Shown: positions 22,256 through 36,375 of the stretch, piece by piece
Numbering within the stretch: position 1 is the first letter of the stretch
Layout: each line of letters opens with the position of its first letter
Assembly (NCBI GenBank): GCA_001792895.1
Contig: MARA01000014.1
Coordinates: 1-64,000, forward strand
DNA from: Lentinus brumalis
Lineage: Eukaryota; Basidiomycota; Agaricomycetes; Polyporales; Polyporaceae
DNA length: 64,000 nucleotides
Reading direction: 5' to 3'
The notes under the pieces: model-generated
Told to the model about the DNA's origin: nothing
Databases searched by the model: none
What the model saw: the letters and a program-made list of their open reading frames with translations, nothing else
Program-made: the position numbers and the translations under genes

Positions 22256-25200
22256 TCAGAACAACAAACAACACACGAGCAACACGAGCACACACCCGAA
22301 ATATTCCCCCTCTGGCACGACGCGCAGCGGCGTCGCATGCCAGTCCGCCGTGTTCTTGAACACGGTGTTGCCCCACCACTTCTGTACAGTGTCGTGGCCG
22401 ATCATGCCGTTCCGCGGGTATTGCAATCTGCCCCGCGACCCTAATAAGCGAAAGGTGGAAGGCGGAGCGGAGGAACTCACATGAAGTACACAAGAATGGT
22501 CGCTACAGCTGTGCCCGCATCCAGCGCGGCCGATAAAACATCTGCAACTCCGTGCTCAGCTGGGGTCCATGGCAGGCAAATGGGATGCACGCACAGTTAT
22601 ACTTGGCCCAAAACGGGAAGTGTCGCCGTCGGATAACATACTGCGAGAGAAAGCCGATGATGGCCCATGGGACGTAGTTGACGGCGCTCGCCGGCGGGAT
22701 GAGTCCGACGCCGGTGAACATAAGGCTTTGAAGGGGTCAGCTACATATACTCGAGCATGCGTCGCGCTTGAGAGCTTACGGAAAGCTGTATGACAGGTTA
22801 CACTGTGAGTGAAGCTCGACTTGGACGGCAGATGGGCTCACTTGACATAATTAAGCCACGAGCTCGGATACCTCTTCGTTAGCAGCCATACAATCACAGG
22901 GCATGCGGCCCCGATAATAAAGAAAAATAGCAGAGCTGCGCCATAGGCTCACTTGTCAGCGCAATTGAAAGAAGTGTACAACTGCTACACGTACGACTAT
23001 CCAGCGAGTCAGAACTGCACCCCACAACGGAAAAGGGACGGGAACTCACTAGTACAGCTGGTTTTTCGAGAACTGCAGCGTGGGCCCCACGACACCAAAC
23101 TGCGAAACAGAAGCATCAGAGCGACCACAGATACGGGACATGTAGAAGCGGGAGCTGTCGCAGATCGCGACCCGGTCCCAACCGGGGCACTTACAACTAT
23201 AGAAGCGGTTGCGAACACCTGCCGGTCGAGCGCGGGAGCCGGGGACACGGTCAGTGCTGCGGACAGAACATGGATCTCGCGCCGTTCTCACCTCTGTGTT
23301 CGGACAGGTAAAGCCGGACCTGGTACGTACCGCGGCGGGTAAGTGCGGAAAGAAGCAAGGCAAAACCGGCTCACTTACATGTCTTTCTGGAGCGGCGTGC
23401 AGATGTTTCTGTACGATGTCAGCGTTGCAGTCGAGAGCACCGGGAAGAACGCTCTCACGGTATGTTGGAAAACATCCTTCGAAACAACATTTTAGAGGAC
23501 TGCCTCTGCATGATGATAGTGAACCTACCAATTCTCAACACCCAGCTGCACTGTGCCCGCGACAACGGTGGCCACAATCTTAGGAGGCCGCTGAGTACCT
23601 CATAGGTGTATCCTCGGAGAGGCGAACGCACCTGACACCAGAACATTGGCCGTGGCGGGATCTTCATATAGTGTCCGAGCTTGAAGTCCGATGTGAAGAT
23701 CATCGCTACGTGACCCATCGTCAACGTCGCGACAGAAGGATAATCAAGGGGATAGCCTCACCTTGAGACATGGTGATGTAGCCCCAGGTCTGTCGGACAG
23801 ATGTCAGACAATTGAGTAGAGCGATCCCAACGCAACTGCGTACCTTGAACATCATCATCGCTACCGGCCGCCCAGGGAGCATGTACCCGACAATGAGCTC
23901 CGTGACAACGCTGATCGCACACCTCAGCACTCCGCGCTGCCTAGCTGAATCGAGACAAGACTCACTTCAACCCAACCTGCCGATTGGTGATAGCCTGGAT
24001 CATGCCAACGGGCACAAGATACACCTACACGTCATGGTGTGAGCCGTCTTGTTTCTCGAAGCATCGAAGACCACGTACGCAGGCAATCAGCAGCGCAACA
24101 AAGAGGGCCCAAATCGTCATCTGCGTCGGAAACAGCTTGATGCACAGGCACGCGAAGCAAAAAGTGACCGCTGCGGCGAGGTCAGTGTGTGAACGCCGCG
24201 GACGATCGTCGTGATGTCATGATGACCTACCCAGTATCCCTGCGTACCACCATTCCGGCACTGCAACCCAAAGGGGGACAGTCACTGGTCAATATACGCA
24301 TCACAGGCACAGTGGCAGTCAGAGGCCGCAAGGGGACAAAGGGACGCACCTTGCGGATACTGCGACATCAGTCGTGCGTGGATGTCGGGCTGCTCGCCGA
24401 GGGAACGATGCAGGTGCACGCTGATGGGCTTGCGGAAGTACAGAATCGCGTGTACGATGGTCGCGGTGATGGACGCGAACGCGAGCCCATACGATATCGC
24501 GAACGTCGACCTGCAACCAGGTTGAGAGTCATGACAGGTAGGGGACACTGTGACGGACATACGAGAGAAATAGCGGACTGTAGTCCTTGTAAGCCTGCAA
24601 GTTGAACGTCGAATCGGGATTCAATATTCGAGTAAGGTTGTAGGGTCTCCCTGAAACGAACAGGGCAGTCCCGTTAACTCCTGGGCACTGATACGCCACA
24701 CATGCACTAACCTGTATTGTCGAACGGTCCCAGCGCGGATATCCTGTCCGAAGGCGTAATGCTGAACACCAGCTATAACCACGTGTAAGGAAAGTTCAAG
24801 ACTTACGGCATATACTGCGAATACCACACGTTCGTGAACTTTTTGCAGCGCGAAGATCGACAGTCAGTATGGAAGGTTCGCCGCGGCAGACCATAGCCGC
24901 GGGGTGTACTCACATATACAAGAGGCGCGAGGAACCCTGCATATTCAGCGAAGGCAGGAGGCACAGCGGTCAGTCACCCAGTCGATCGGTAAGTGGAAAG
25001 CGGGGGACAGGAAACCAGGAACTTACAGTAGAACATGAGGAACCCGGCGATGACGTTAGCCTCTGCCCACCCTGTTCTCGCGTGCGCGTGTCAGAGCTGA
25101 TAGACGGGTGGCAGGTGCGGTGGGAATGTCACGTACATGGGGTCGCAAGCGGGCTGCCGATGAACGCAATCTGGTTCCAGTCGAAGGATACTAGGGAGAA

Positions 25201-27124
25201 TCCCATGCCACTGTGGTATCTGCAACGATATCAGTGCTACCCGGCCCTCCGATCGGATGCTTCGAACATACCCGAACAACGCATTCACTTTCTGCGAAGC
25301 AAACTCAGTATTTTCGGCCCCGACACACGACAGCATCCATGCGCGACTCACCACATTATGTGGCGCAATCCAGCAGGCCTATAAAGCCGCAACAACAGGC
25401 TGTGTGAGCGAGAAATGTAACGCCGAGTGCGAGATTGGCTCGCGATAAGCTGCCAATTTCCGGGACACGCACCCATGTGAAGACGCTGCATTAAAGTTCA
25501 ACCCAGAAGTTAGCGGTCAGAATATTCGATGCACGGCCCGGGGGAGGACAAACCCCTCCCTCGAGCCCAAAGACTGACGCACCTCAGGGCCTGGAAGAGA
25601 TAGCCAGGCACAATGTCTATCGTGTGCCCACAATATGTTAGTGCGTGACACGCCAAACAATGGTTGCGGACAGGAAGTGGCGACACTCACACCACGTAGC
25701 CGCTGCAAGGAATGCGTACGTGAAGAACCGCTCGCGAGTGAGTCCGCTGTGGCTCCCTATGCCGGCATAGCTCTGCGAATGAAGCGTGTTGAAGAGTGCA
25801 CATACGACCAGGGTATTTGGCCATACTGTGAGCGGCCATCAGTCAATCGTGTATTTGATACTAGCCGAGAAGAAGCGATTATGTTACTCACTCATGGACG
25901 CTGGCGAGACGAGCTGACGGCAGAAGCGCGAGCAAGGTCAGTGAGCGAGGAATATTCGAGACCGCCCCGAATGTAAGGGACGCACCAGCCTGCGTGCCAG
26001 ACCTCCGACGGAGAAGCCGATGAGCTGCGTACGCGACATGCGTCAGGCGTTGCCCGGCGATACGTCCGGTGAAACAACCTACCTGTGTTGACATGACTAA
26101 CATCCACTGATCTGATGCAGGTCGGTCATCCAGGCGGTCAGAAGGGACGCGAACGAGCTTACATGCAAAGTTGAAATTCTGGTGATACCAGACGCGCTGA
26201 ACCGCAATGATCTCCGTCTGCGGAGGTTCCTAGGTCAAGAAGTGTGCACGAGGGTGTAACAGACACCCAAGACCTACCGCGTATGCCGATTGCGCACCAA
26301 CGCCAGCCATGACGGTGATGAGCACCTACAGGTACATAAAGGGATGTCACTGTGCTGTCGATGGGCTGGACAGTGTCTTCCTTACGTGTTCCTTGATGGT
26401 GAAGAGCCCCGGATTGAGCGATACGCCGAGGACGCGGACATTGGGCATCCAACGAGCCCACAGGCGGCCCATCGGGAAGCTCACGAGCTGCGCCACGATC
26501 TGCGATATGATATCATAGAAGTCAGGTTTGGTTAAGTGCGCAGCTACTGATGACTGCAAATCGAGGAACGTGGCGGCGGAGCGGATGACGCGCGGAACGG
26601 GTGTTCGGATGGGACGAGCAGAGGAGACGGGACACGCACCCCAGTGACCATAAGGGAGGGATAGCGGAAGTAGTAGAACTCGTTGATGCCGGGAGGATCA
26701 TGGCCCAGAGTATGCCAAGGGTCCACGCGCGAAAGGTGGCGACAGGCATAGAGGTCTCGTCATAGTTCGCGACGGCCGAGCGGACCTCTGGATATGGAGA
26801 GTCGTCCTCTGGTGACCCGAACGGGTGACATTGTGGGCGTCTGTGGTTAAGCGGCGGAATGGAGGAGAACTTACCGAGCCAAGTGATTTCGGTGTCATAG
26901 TTGGGATCGAAGAAGTCTGGAGCGGGGCTTTGGCGGGAAGTTAGCGACTCTGCGTCGTCGAACCGATGCGAGCCTTGAGAGGGAGTCGAGCATGAGCGGT
27001 GTGGTCGGCAGCGGACAGAAGTGGGAGGCGTACGGATGGACTTTTCTCGCTCATAAGCAGAGAGCTCGTAGGAGGCTATAGAAGAGGCCTGAGGACGATG
27101 GTCCTCTTCCACCGCTGCGGACAT
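22256..27124 (-). CDS. Oligopeptide transporter (OPT family)
   Basis: OPT proteins are proton-coupled plasma-membrane importers of small peptides or peptide-like metal chelates. Many short exons give family-specific segments in order: SPYPEVRSAVANYDETSMPV, TFRAWTLGILWAMILPGIN, QIVAQLVSFPMGRLWARWMP, the NPG motif in VSLNPGLFTIKEHV, WMLVMSTQ, YLVPVGMIQAITNRQVGLN, ELIVGYMLPGRPVAMMMFK, TSDFKLGHYMKIPPRPMFWC, PPASAVNYVPWAIIGFLSQY and HDTVQKWWGNTVFKNTADW. Donor and acceptor sites recur every 100-150 bp and I count about 30 introns, so exact exons are not listed. The start is taken at 27124; an earlier in-frame Met is possible. The stop at 22256 follows a short hydrophobic tail. Confidence 0.93.
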
Positions 27125-28269
27125 TTCATGCCAAGCGTCGGAGGCAGACCGGGAGGAGCGCGCGCAAGGTTGCGACACCACTACAAAAGCCCAACAGGCC
27201 GGGCAAGTAGAAAGGACAGTCAAGCAAGGAGGCAAGGAGTTGGCCGTAAGGAGGACAATGGACGATGCACAGGACTTGGAAGACGAGGAAGAAGAGACGA
27301 TAGGACGGTGCAGGGACGCCGGGACGCTGACGAGAAGCAGCTGGGGTCAGCAGGCGGGAGCAGGGGTCGCTCTGTGGGAAATGGTCGTCGTGCGACGGGG
27401 GAGGAGGAGAGGGGGCATGGCGGGGGCAGAGAACGCGGAGGGACTGTCGATCGCGTCTGCACACGACCACGTGCACACGCGATAAGTCTGCGTCTGCGCA
27501 CCGTGTCCTCTTCCGTCCTCTCGTTCTCAAGCCTCGCCTTCGCCTCGCTGTCTTCTCGGTGTTCTATCGCCTCCATCTCTCTGCTCGCCGCCGCTGTCCG
27601 TTTGCCCTCGACGTCCTTGCCAAGCAACGCGAGCCGGGACATCGCCAGCTCCGCGCGGACGCATGGGTGGCAAGATGGAGGTGAGAACACGGTGACAAAA
27701 CAATGAAATGCGATGGCGTCAGTCGGCTCTGCGGTGTGATTTCCGGAGACGCGTCCTCCAAGGCACACGACGGTCCTTCTTCCGCAGCCTCGTCTTCTCG
27801 CTCCGCGTCCACCCGCTCAGCCCGCCACCGTCCACAACTTCAGCTACGAGTCATCGTGATAGCATCGGTCTGCTCTGACCTTGTTCCCATCCCGTTCATC
27901 GCTACGCACCGCTCTGAACGACAACGCCGCAACGCGCCTCGGACGTGCACAGACTTAATCTCCGACCTGATCCTGATGTCCGCGCAAGGCACCATGTCGA
28001 CAACACAACACCTCCCGGGACTGCGCATCAGCTCCATCAGCGAGAACTACATACATACTCTCAGCCAGAGCTTACGGCTGACCTGTGCGAAGGTCTGCGA
28101 ACCTCACAAGCGTATCTGAGCCCGAGCTCCCCGGATAGCTCGGTTGATTCCAGACGATATTCTCCCACTCTTACCAGACTGTGTCGAACTCCGGCAACAC
28201 CCTGCTCAGCGAGACCGACGTTCCTGGACGAATCCGTACATCTCCCGTGGTAGACATGGGCAGGTCAGT
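27125..28269. other. Intergenic region, OPT promoter side
   Basis: It is GC-rich. The minus strand has an open frame (27768-27220) that starts with a charged, helix-prone segment (ALLGKDVEGKRTAAASREME). No splice sites, homology or codon pattern convince me it is a gene. The rest shows nothing recognisable. Confidence 0.4.
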
Positions 28270-29402
<1,133 letters not shown>

Positions 29403-29724
29403 GCCGCGTCTGTCGCTGCCCCGAGCCGCACGGAGTACACAGGCGCCGTCTGCTGCTTATGTCAGCGACCGAATGCGGGGAATGAGTCGCGCACGTTTCT
29501 GACTCTCTCCTCCTCCTCCTCCCTCCGTCCTGGCCATGTTCTGCTGAGCACCCGCACGCCCGCATCCTCGCAGAAACTCGTCGGAATCCTGCTTTCCCTC
29601 AGCCCATACATCTCACACACAACCCACGATGATAACTCGAATATCGGCCTAACTTTACACACATCCGCCCCAGAAACAACCGTCAAGTAGCACATCCCCC
29701 GCCAGTTCGCACCCGCCTCCAGCC
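29403..29724. promoter_or_regulatory. Shared promoter of the E2 and GTPBP1-like genes
   Basis: This 322-bp gap lies between two divergent start codons and has CT-rich tracts, common near fungal transcription starts. No clear TATA box is seen in either direction. Confidence 0.5.
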
Positions 29725-31357
29725 ATGTTTGGTGAGCTCGAGTCAGAGAGCCCCCGCGTCCCCAGCCCGTGGGACCCCTTCCTCCCGTCCCCGCCCAACG
29801 CCAGCAGCGCCTCGCTCCAGTCCGCTCCCCTCCACAACGGCATTCCCAAGCTCGTGCCCGAGGTCGAAGAGGTACGCATCTCACGCTCGCATCTCTTCGG
29901 CGCGCCTGCTAACGACGCACTTCATACAGGGAAACATCGAGTACAAGCTCAAGCTCACAAACATCTCCAACGCCCGCTTCGCCCGCCTGGTCACACAGCT
30001 CAAATGGCGTCTCCTCGAGGGCGGCGGCCAGGCCTACTACGAGCTCGGCGTTGCTGACTGCGGCGGCCTCATCGGTCTCTCCCGCGCCGACCTCGAGGAA
30101 TCCCTCGAGACCCTCGAAATGATGGCCGGCGAAATCGGCGCGTCCGTCATCGTCGTGAAGGAGATCGAAGTCCCGCCCACCATAGCCGCACTCGCCGACA
30201 AGGAGTCCGGCTACACCGACCCAGACACCGGCGAGTGGACGCGCAAGATGCGTCGCCGCCCCCAGCTCACCGCGGGCCTCTCCTCAGACGGCGACACCGG
30301 AGAGTACTGCTCCACCTCCGCGACCTCCACCACGGAGCTCGACACTGACTTCACCGACTTCACCGACATTGACGACTTCATGTCGTCTGCCTCCAGCGTC
30401 GCCCGCACCCCAGGTATAGCCACGCCTGCTTCAGTTGCGACCTCCACAGCCATCACCATCGCCCACGGCCCTGTCCGAACCCACCCCTCCCGCCCCACAG
30501 CACAATCTTCGCCGTTCATTGCGCCCCTCGACGACGACCTCGCGCTCTTCTCCATGGAGCCCGAGCCCGCCTTCCGCGACGACGACGGGCCGACCTTCAC
30601 GTCCTCCGGTGTCATCGGAGACGACGAGCTCGAAGGCGGTACCACATACAGCCTCAGACTTGACCTCGGCATCGGGTCACGGCGCGCTTCCTTTGCCGGC
30701 CTAGAGATTGCGGCCGTCTACAAGCCCCGTCCCATGCGACACCGCACGCGGCCAGCCGCGGTCCCACTGGGCCCAACCCAAGGCAGGCACGGCAAGCGGC
30801 TCAACAAGAACAAGGAGAAGAAGGTGCACCCGTGGCACCAGCAGGGCCAAGGCAAGAAGGGCCAGAAAGGCGGCCAGGGCGGGCCTCCGCAGATCAGCAA
30901 GGACGAGAAGGCCCTGCAGAGGCGCCTCGCGAGAGACAAGAAGAGGGACGACAAGCGGAACGCACTCATTGCGCTTGCGCAGGGCGAGGACCAGGCCGTC
31001 GCCCACTCTGCCGACCCTGTACCTCCTCCCGGCTCCGAGGCACCTGTTGTACCTACCGAGGAGGTTTCCGCGGAGATACTTTCAGACCCGGCGACAGTGG
31101 AGCAAGCGTCGGCTCTCCTCGCCGAAGTGAACTCGGAGGCCGGGGCGCTCGTGCATGGGATGGACGGCCTGCATGCGGCGGTGGATGAGTCCCCCGACGC
31201 CTCCCCCGTTCTGCAGGCGCGCGACCTCGCGAACATGAACATCGCCGTGACCAGCGAGGTCGAGCGGGAGCCACGGCTCATCGTCGAGGCACTGGTGGTG
31301 CGCAAGATGTCCATCGAAGAGGCGACGCTGGACTTCAGCCGCCTCTCCCTGATTTGA
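29725..31357 (+). CDS. Protein with GTPBP1/GTPBP2-type N-terminal domain, no GTPase domain
   Basis: Two exons (29725-29871 and 29930-31357, 58-nt intron) are joined in frame. Residues about 48-125 (EGNIEYKLKLTNISNARFAR, VTQLKWRLLEGGGQAYYELG, then GLSRADLEESLETLEMMA) match what I know of the region preceding the GTPase in GTPBP1 and GTPBP2. Those animal proteins act in ribosome-associated quality control and mRNA turnover. Here no G1 (GxxxxGK), DxxG or NKxD motif follows. The rest is Ser/Thr-rich, with a Lys/Gly-rich basic block (NKNKEKKVHPWHQQGQGKKG) that could bind RNA or ribosomes. The name rests on the N-domain only. Confidence 0.8.
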
Positions 31358-32008
31358 TGGCGTGTCTCGAGATATGGCACCATGAGACGTTTGGCAAGTC
31401 TTCAGTATTCTTCCACTTATTTTCCACGTTATGTTCGTCGTTAACTCGCCCAGACGATAGTGTACGCACGCGCCATGTGCAAAGGTCCTTGTGGACTTAT
31501 AGATGTGTTCTAATCTCTGCCTTCGTATTCATCCCGAAACTGTGATGCTCAATGTCATACAGTCTCTTTGCGTATTCGTGTACTGCATATGTGCGTCCGG
31601 AATGTTGTCGTTGTTTGGCCGTTCACGCGTTCACGCATCGCAGGTTTGTATGGAGTCTGTGTCGTGGAGTACCTGATCTTACGCACTTCGGTCCTTTACT
31701 CACCAACTTGCAAAGACGTCTTTGCAGGTTGAGCCTCCTCTCGCTCTGCCTCCTAGGTACGTCGTCTTGTTTGCCTTGGGATCCATTATATGTATACTTC
31801 GATAGCACCGTCTCATCTTGCAACAGAAACCGACCGAACAAGTTCACGATAACCGATAGACTGCGTCGACCAAGATCGCACACTCGTGAACGGTGACACA
31901 TAGTCGGCGGTTGTGCCCCTGCGCTTAACGCTCCTTGTCTAGTACCATTGTGCCCAAGCTTCTGTGGCACAGGCAGTCACAACGGCAGCGACATCTCGCC
32001 CAATCGCG
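31358..32008. other. Intergenic region
   Basis: AT-richer than its neighbours. It probably holds the 3' flank of the upstream gene. No gene is seen. Confidence 0.5.
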
Positions 32009-33249
32009 ATGCCGCTCCAATGGACGTCGGATGAGCACGCACTTCATATCTTGTGTACTCTTTGGCATCTAGCCATTCTCCCCCTATCAGTGCAAGGAAT
32101 ACATCCCTCACCGCAAGTCCCATTATCCTCCCGATATCTACATAACTGCAGGTACGTCCTCACTCGCTTCGACGCGTTCGCTCCGAGTCCGACTGACTGT
32201 CAATGCCCCAGAAACCTCACGCGCCAGTTTGCTCAAAGCCCTCGCCCCAGTCTTCCGCCGACATCGCGAGGAGCACGAGATCACCTGCGGACAGCTGTGC
32301 TGGTGCAAGAATAAGACACTCGATCTCGCGCGTACCAACCTGGCCACCTCACCCGAGGCGAACTGGGCATATCTGCCGCCAGATCAGGACAAGATCCAGC
32401 GGTATTCGACCAGCCCGAGTGTGGAGGCTGAGGAAGCCCATGTGGAGGAGGATCGGAAGATATGGACGGCGGTCGCAGAGTTGTAAGTGCCTCCTACAGT
32501 CCCTCTCTTCCCTCTAATTTGGCAGTTCGCTCACTGGATATTCGTGCCTTTGCTGGCGTGCGTGTCGTTGTTCAGCTACGAGCGCGAGGCGAGGCGAGAG
32601 GAGCGTGCACAACAGTCAATGAAGCAGCACGGATTCGTAGACGTGCGCCTGAAGAAAGAATGCGAGAAGAAACTGCATGAGGACCAAGAATGGGCTGCAA
32701 TGGTGAACGCAGCAATCAACATCTTCGAACCCTCCGCTGGCGAGGAGACCGTTGACAAGGCAGAAGACGACTCGGACAACGCACAGTTAGTTCCCGTACT
32801 AAGATGTACATTCATTCCGTGGCGTGACTGATCCCATGGCTTCTTGCAGGCCTGAAGAATCAACCACCTATTCTCCGCGCCATGCAGACGCTACAACCTC
32901 TGAGTGCGATGGAGAAACCGAGTCGAGCGACTCCGGGTCCACGTCTGACTCCTCAACCTCGCCGGACTCGGATAACACAGTGTCTGCAAGTCTGGGAATG
33001 CGCGCTCCAACAGATACCGTGACTACATCCACCGCTTTGGACACGAACGGCCCCGGAACCGAGATCACCCTAGGTTACGCACCGTCCCAAGCTCGTCCCC
33101 GTCCCCGTCGACCTCCTCGAAACGAACATGGTGCGCCATTGGGAGAATTGACCGAAGGAAGCAGGGCTGCGGGCAAGCCAAGCAAGAAGTCCACCACTCC
33201 GACTCGGACGCAACCTAGACGCCCTAACAAGCGCAAGTACAAGGATTGA
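32009..33249 (+). CDS. Hypothetical protein with one hydrophobic segment and basic tail
   Basis: I do not recognise this gene. The secure coding parts are about 32091-32148 (CKEYIPHRKSHYPPDIYI), 32209-32471 (LLKALAPVFRRHREEHEITC, with a CGQLCWCK cysteine cluster), 32526-32785 (a FAHWIFVPLLACVSLFSYER hydrophobic stretch, then a charged helix) and 32850-33249 (Ser/Thr/Asp-rich, ending in the basic NKRKYKD). The exon 1 start is unresolved. The canonical GTAAGT donor at 32483 does not keep frame with the acceptor at 32525. A weak GTCGCA donor at 32472 would, so either splicing or the sequence is unusual here. Confidence 0.6.
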
Positions 33250-33654
33250 CGACAGTGTACCGTAGGTCCACCAAGATTGCCATTCTACTAATAGCAGTAT
33301 TGATACCACAGGAGTTTGCGCTCAGAGCGACCGCGTCGAGTGGGACCACCGGCCGCTGTCTGCGTGGCCCCACTGGGCTAATTTGTTCGATTTCCCCTCT
33401 TCGTTACACAATTCATGTGGCCTCGAAAATGATGATTGTCAGCGGAGTCTTACAGTCATTCTTCCGGACTGTCTCGAGTGAGTACACTTGATGCCCTTAA
33501 ACAAATAGGTCGAAATACCCCTACGAATTATCCGACACCGTTCATGTACGTATTATGCATAAGTCTCTTGTGCCCCTCTAGAATGCGTGCGGTCTCCAAA
33601 ATACCTGGAAAATGAACTACTCCGGACTCTATGTATGACTAGGGGGACAACATA
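33250..33654. other. Intergenic region between convergent genes
   Basis: 405 bp, probably the 3' flanks of two convergent genes. Nothing else is recognisable. Confidence 0.5.
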
Positions 33655-35618
33655 TCATTCGTTGTACCACCAAGTCGGCTTCACTCGCCGGCGACCAACC
33701 TGTCTGAGAACATACGGTGAATACGGACTCGTCGACTGCGCTCGCACGATCCGCTCGTAGTCCAGTCCAGTCAACATACAGGTCGTGGTCGGGTTGACTG
33801 GTGACGGGATGAATGCAAACGTGATGCGCACTACGTGTCGATCCGCCTCAACCTCGAATTCCTTCTTCCAGTCCGCCCATTCCTCAATGTGGTGCTGAGA
33901 GCACTCGTGCGTCGGGGGCCCGTCCAGCTCGTACCGCCCTCGACCCGGACGGCGCACGTTCACCCAGTGCGACGTTGTGCCAGCCCCCTCGGCACCAGCC
34001 CCGGCGGTGCACAGCCCAAGGAACACCTCGACATCACGCCCAAGAGCAAATGCGATTGGTGGAGCATCGCCGTTGGGGGAAATAGCCGGGAGGAGGGGGA
34101 AGCGGCTCCAGCCACACTGGTGGGCGTCCAGATATAAGAAACCGGGGTGGTATATAGTACGGACCCGGCCTTGCAGCGTGCTCTGGAAAGAGGATCGTTG
34201 TTGGAAGAGGCCTGAGGATGATTAAACTCGGGGCGTATGGGCGAAACAGATATCCAGCCATGGAGCTGCAAGAAGCTGTCTACGGTACTCCGGTGCCTCA
34301 CGCAGGATGCTGCTGAGAGCTGCCAATCGTGCTGGCCACATTCCTGCTTTTGTACAGACGCAAGGATAGTATAGAGGCGGGGTACTGTCTGAACGTAGTG
34401 CCGAGAGAAATAGACCGAGCTGCTCGCCTTCCCTGGACGCGAAGAGAACGGCAACGGTGAGATTCCTGATTTTGACGACAGGCAGGTGCGCATCGATACC
34501 GAAGGGAGTAATCGTGAACGTGGGACGCTGAGCGGAAGGCCCTGCCAGAGGGGCGACCACATTGGCGGTAGACTTCTATGATGACAGGGAATATGTCAGC
34601 TCTGTAGACACGACTCAACCAAGGCTAGTAGGATCCTTACCGTATCCTCTGTAATATTGCAAAGAATTTGCATCGCATTAGGAGCGAATTCCACGTTCGA
34701 AGACGCGCGAAAATCACCCGGCTTGGATGCAAGAAGGAATAGACATGACTTGTCATACGTGACACCGTCGGCGCCCAAAGGATCCTCGGGTCTGATCAGG
34801 TCGACTGCACGGAGGTCAAAGACCAGTTCACTCCAAGCGAAGAGTGTTGTGTCGGCCGTCTTCCTCATGATCTCTTCCTGCAATCTCTGAAACGCCTTCC
34901 TCCCCTCTCCATAAAGCGTAGGCATGTTGATGTCGAAGATGCCCATGAGACAGTACGCCTCGTCCTCCGGACGAGTTGTTGCGCGACCGGTAGACCATGA
35001 CATTCGACTCGCGACGCTGATATCCCGGATGTCCTTTTCTAGAGTGAGCACAGCCCGAGGGATCATGGTGATCTTCTCCAGGAGGGCAGCTAGGTGCGCT
35101 TTGGTGCCAATGACTTCCCAGTCTTGGGACAAGAACACGACCTGCGTCGGTGCGAGCAATTCTTGCAAGGTCCATCCACGCGTGAACCACTTGCTCAGCT
35201 CGAACTCCGACTGAGAATCCGGCCGCTGGGAGCTGACTGCCAGATCTAACCGACAGCTGGAGGGCACGTCCTGTAGATACGCGTAGCATACTTCCGCCCG
35301 CGCGTACCAGGTGAACATGGAGTTGATAGCTTCGGAGAGCTCCGAGCTGCTGCCTTTGTCGATGCAACAAGCATCGTTCCAGATCCACTTGTGGCCATAG
35401 CGTTCAGCGATGAGGCACGACTCCCTGACCTTGTCGAAGGAGTGATCGCGAGGATTGGCGCCTGTCGCTTCGCATTCGCGTGCAATAGTGTTTGTTTCCG
35501 CGAATGTTTGTTCCTTCTCGTTCCATACGTGTGATAGAATCGCATATCCCTCGTACTGTGCCTCTTCCACTGTGCGGAAGAAGCGCAGCTCGGCACGTGC
35601 AGTACTCAGGAGGTACAT
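33655..35618 (-). CDS. HET-domain (heterokaryon incompatibility) protein
   Basis: HET proteins trigger cell death or incompatibility after fusion of unlike hyphae. The N-terminus has every HET landmark: YEGYAILSHVW, KWIWNDACCIDKGSSSELSE, AINSMFTWYARAEVCYAYLQ, WFTRGWTLQELLAP, and DEAYCLMGIFDINMPTLYGE followed by a KAFQRLQEEI helix. Downstream of about 34630 the frame continues through introns into a region of unknown fold with hydrophobic segments (34560-34222, 34026-33655), ending in KPTWWYNE. The start at 35618 (MYLLSTA) is chosen because upstream codons lack family character. Exons after the HET domain are approximate. Confidence 0.88.
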
Positions 35619-36375
35619 AGAGTGGACCAGAGGTGTACTCGTCTGCAACTCGTCTGGCAGTCTATGGTGAGTTGCAGGCTGAGATACTGAGCATCGAGAA
35701 CATACCGGCTCAAAGGACGATCGTCTGGACTGCTCCAGCGGACACAAGTTGCAGGGGCAGGAAAAGATGCAGAGGGAGAAGAGAACCTGTGGATCAAGGG
35801 GGAACTGCAGAGCGACGGTCGCTGCCAGCTGGAATCTATGGACGACTAGGACCAAGTCCCGCTGGACAGACCGCAGCCCTAGGAGTCGTGCAATCGCATC
35901 GCACACGTCAAAATCATTTGCAAAACGCACCAGAGAAGGGAATGCGAACAGACATGCTGCCTGCGATGACAGTTAAGCGCAAGAAAGGCTGTGAGCAGTG
36001 ACGGCAGTCGATAGCAAGTTGAGCGCCTACAACTCATTGAATTCAACGCCTCGACCTGCCTCGACTGACTGGGACGAGCTAAGTACTTACGACGTTGCAT
36101 TGAAAGCTGGGATGACGGTACCATACAGCTTGGCTATCAGGTGTCCACGACGATCGCCCTTGAAATTGGAGCCATACCAATGAATCCAGTAGGACAATTC
36201 TCCTTAGAGATTGACCACGACGCTGCGCACCACTGGTAAGTACTTTATATCTGACACGCAGCATTCATGGAACCCGATATTGACGGACATCTATACATCT
36301 CAACCCTCGTACCCAGTGAGCGACACAGGGAACTGAACAACAGACATCGCGGAACATACGAAGGGGGACTACTTA
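35619..36375. other. Interval with coding-like plus-strand fragment
   Basis: No complete gene is seen. At about 36101-36236 one plus-strand frame reads smoothly (WDDGTIQLGYQVSTTIALE, then AIPMNPVGQFSLEIDHDAAH) and ends at a GTAAGTACT donor-like site, as a lone exon would. I do not recognise it. Confidence 0.35.

Noticed and set aside
27220..27768. 182-codon minus-strand frame with charged N-terminus
   Set aside because: No homology, no splice support, and its second half is Pro/Ser low complexity. Left as an intergenic note.
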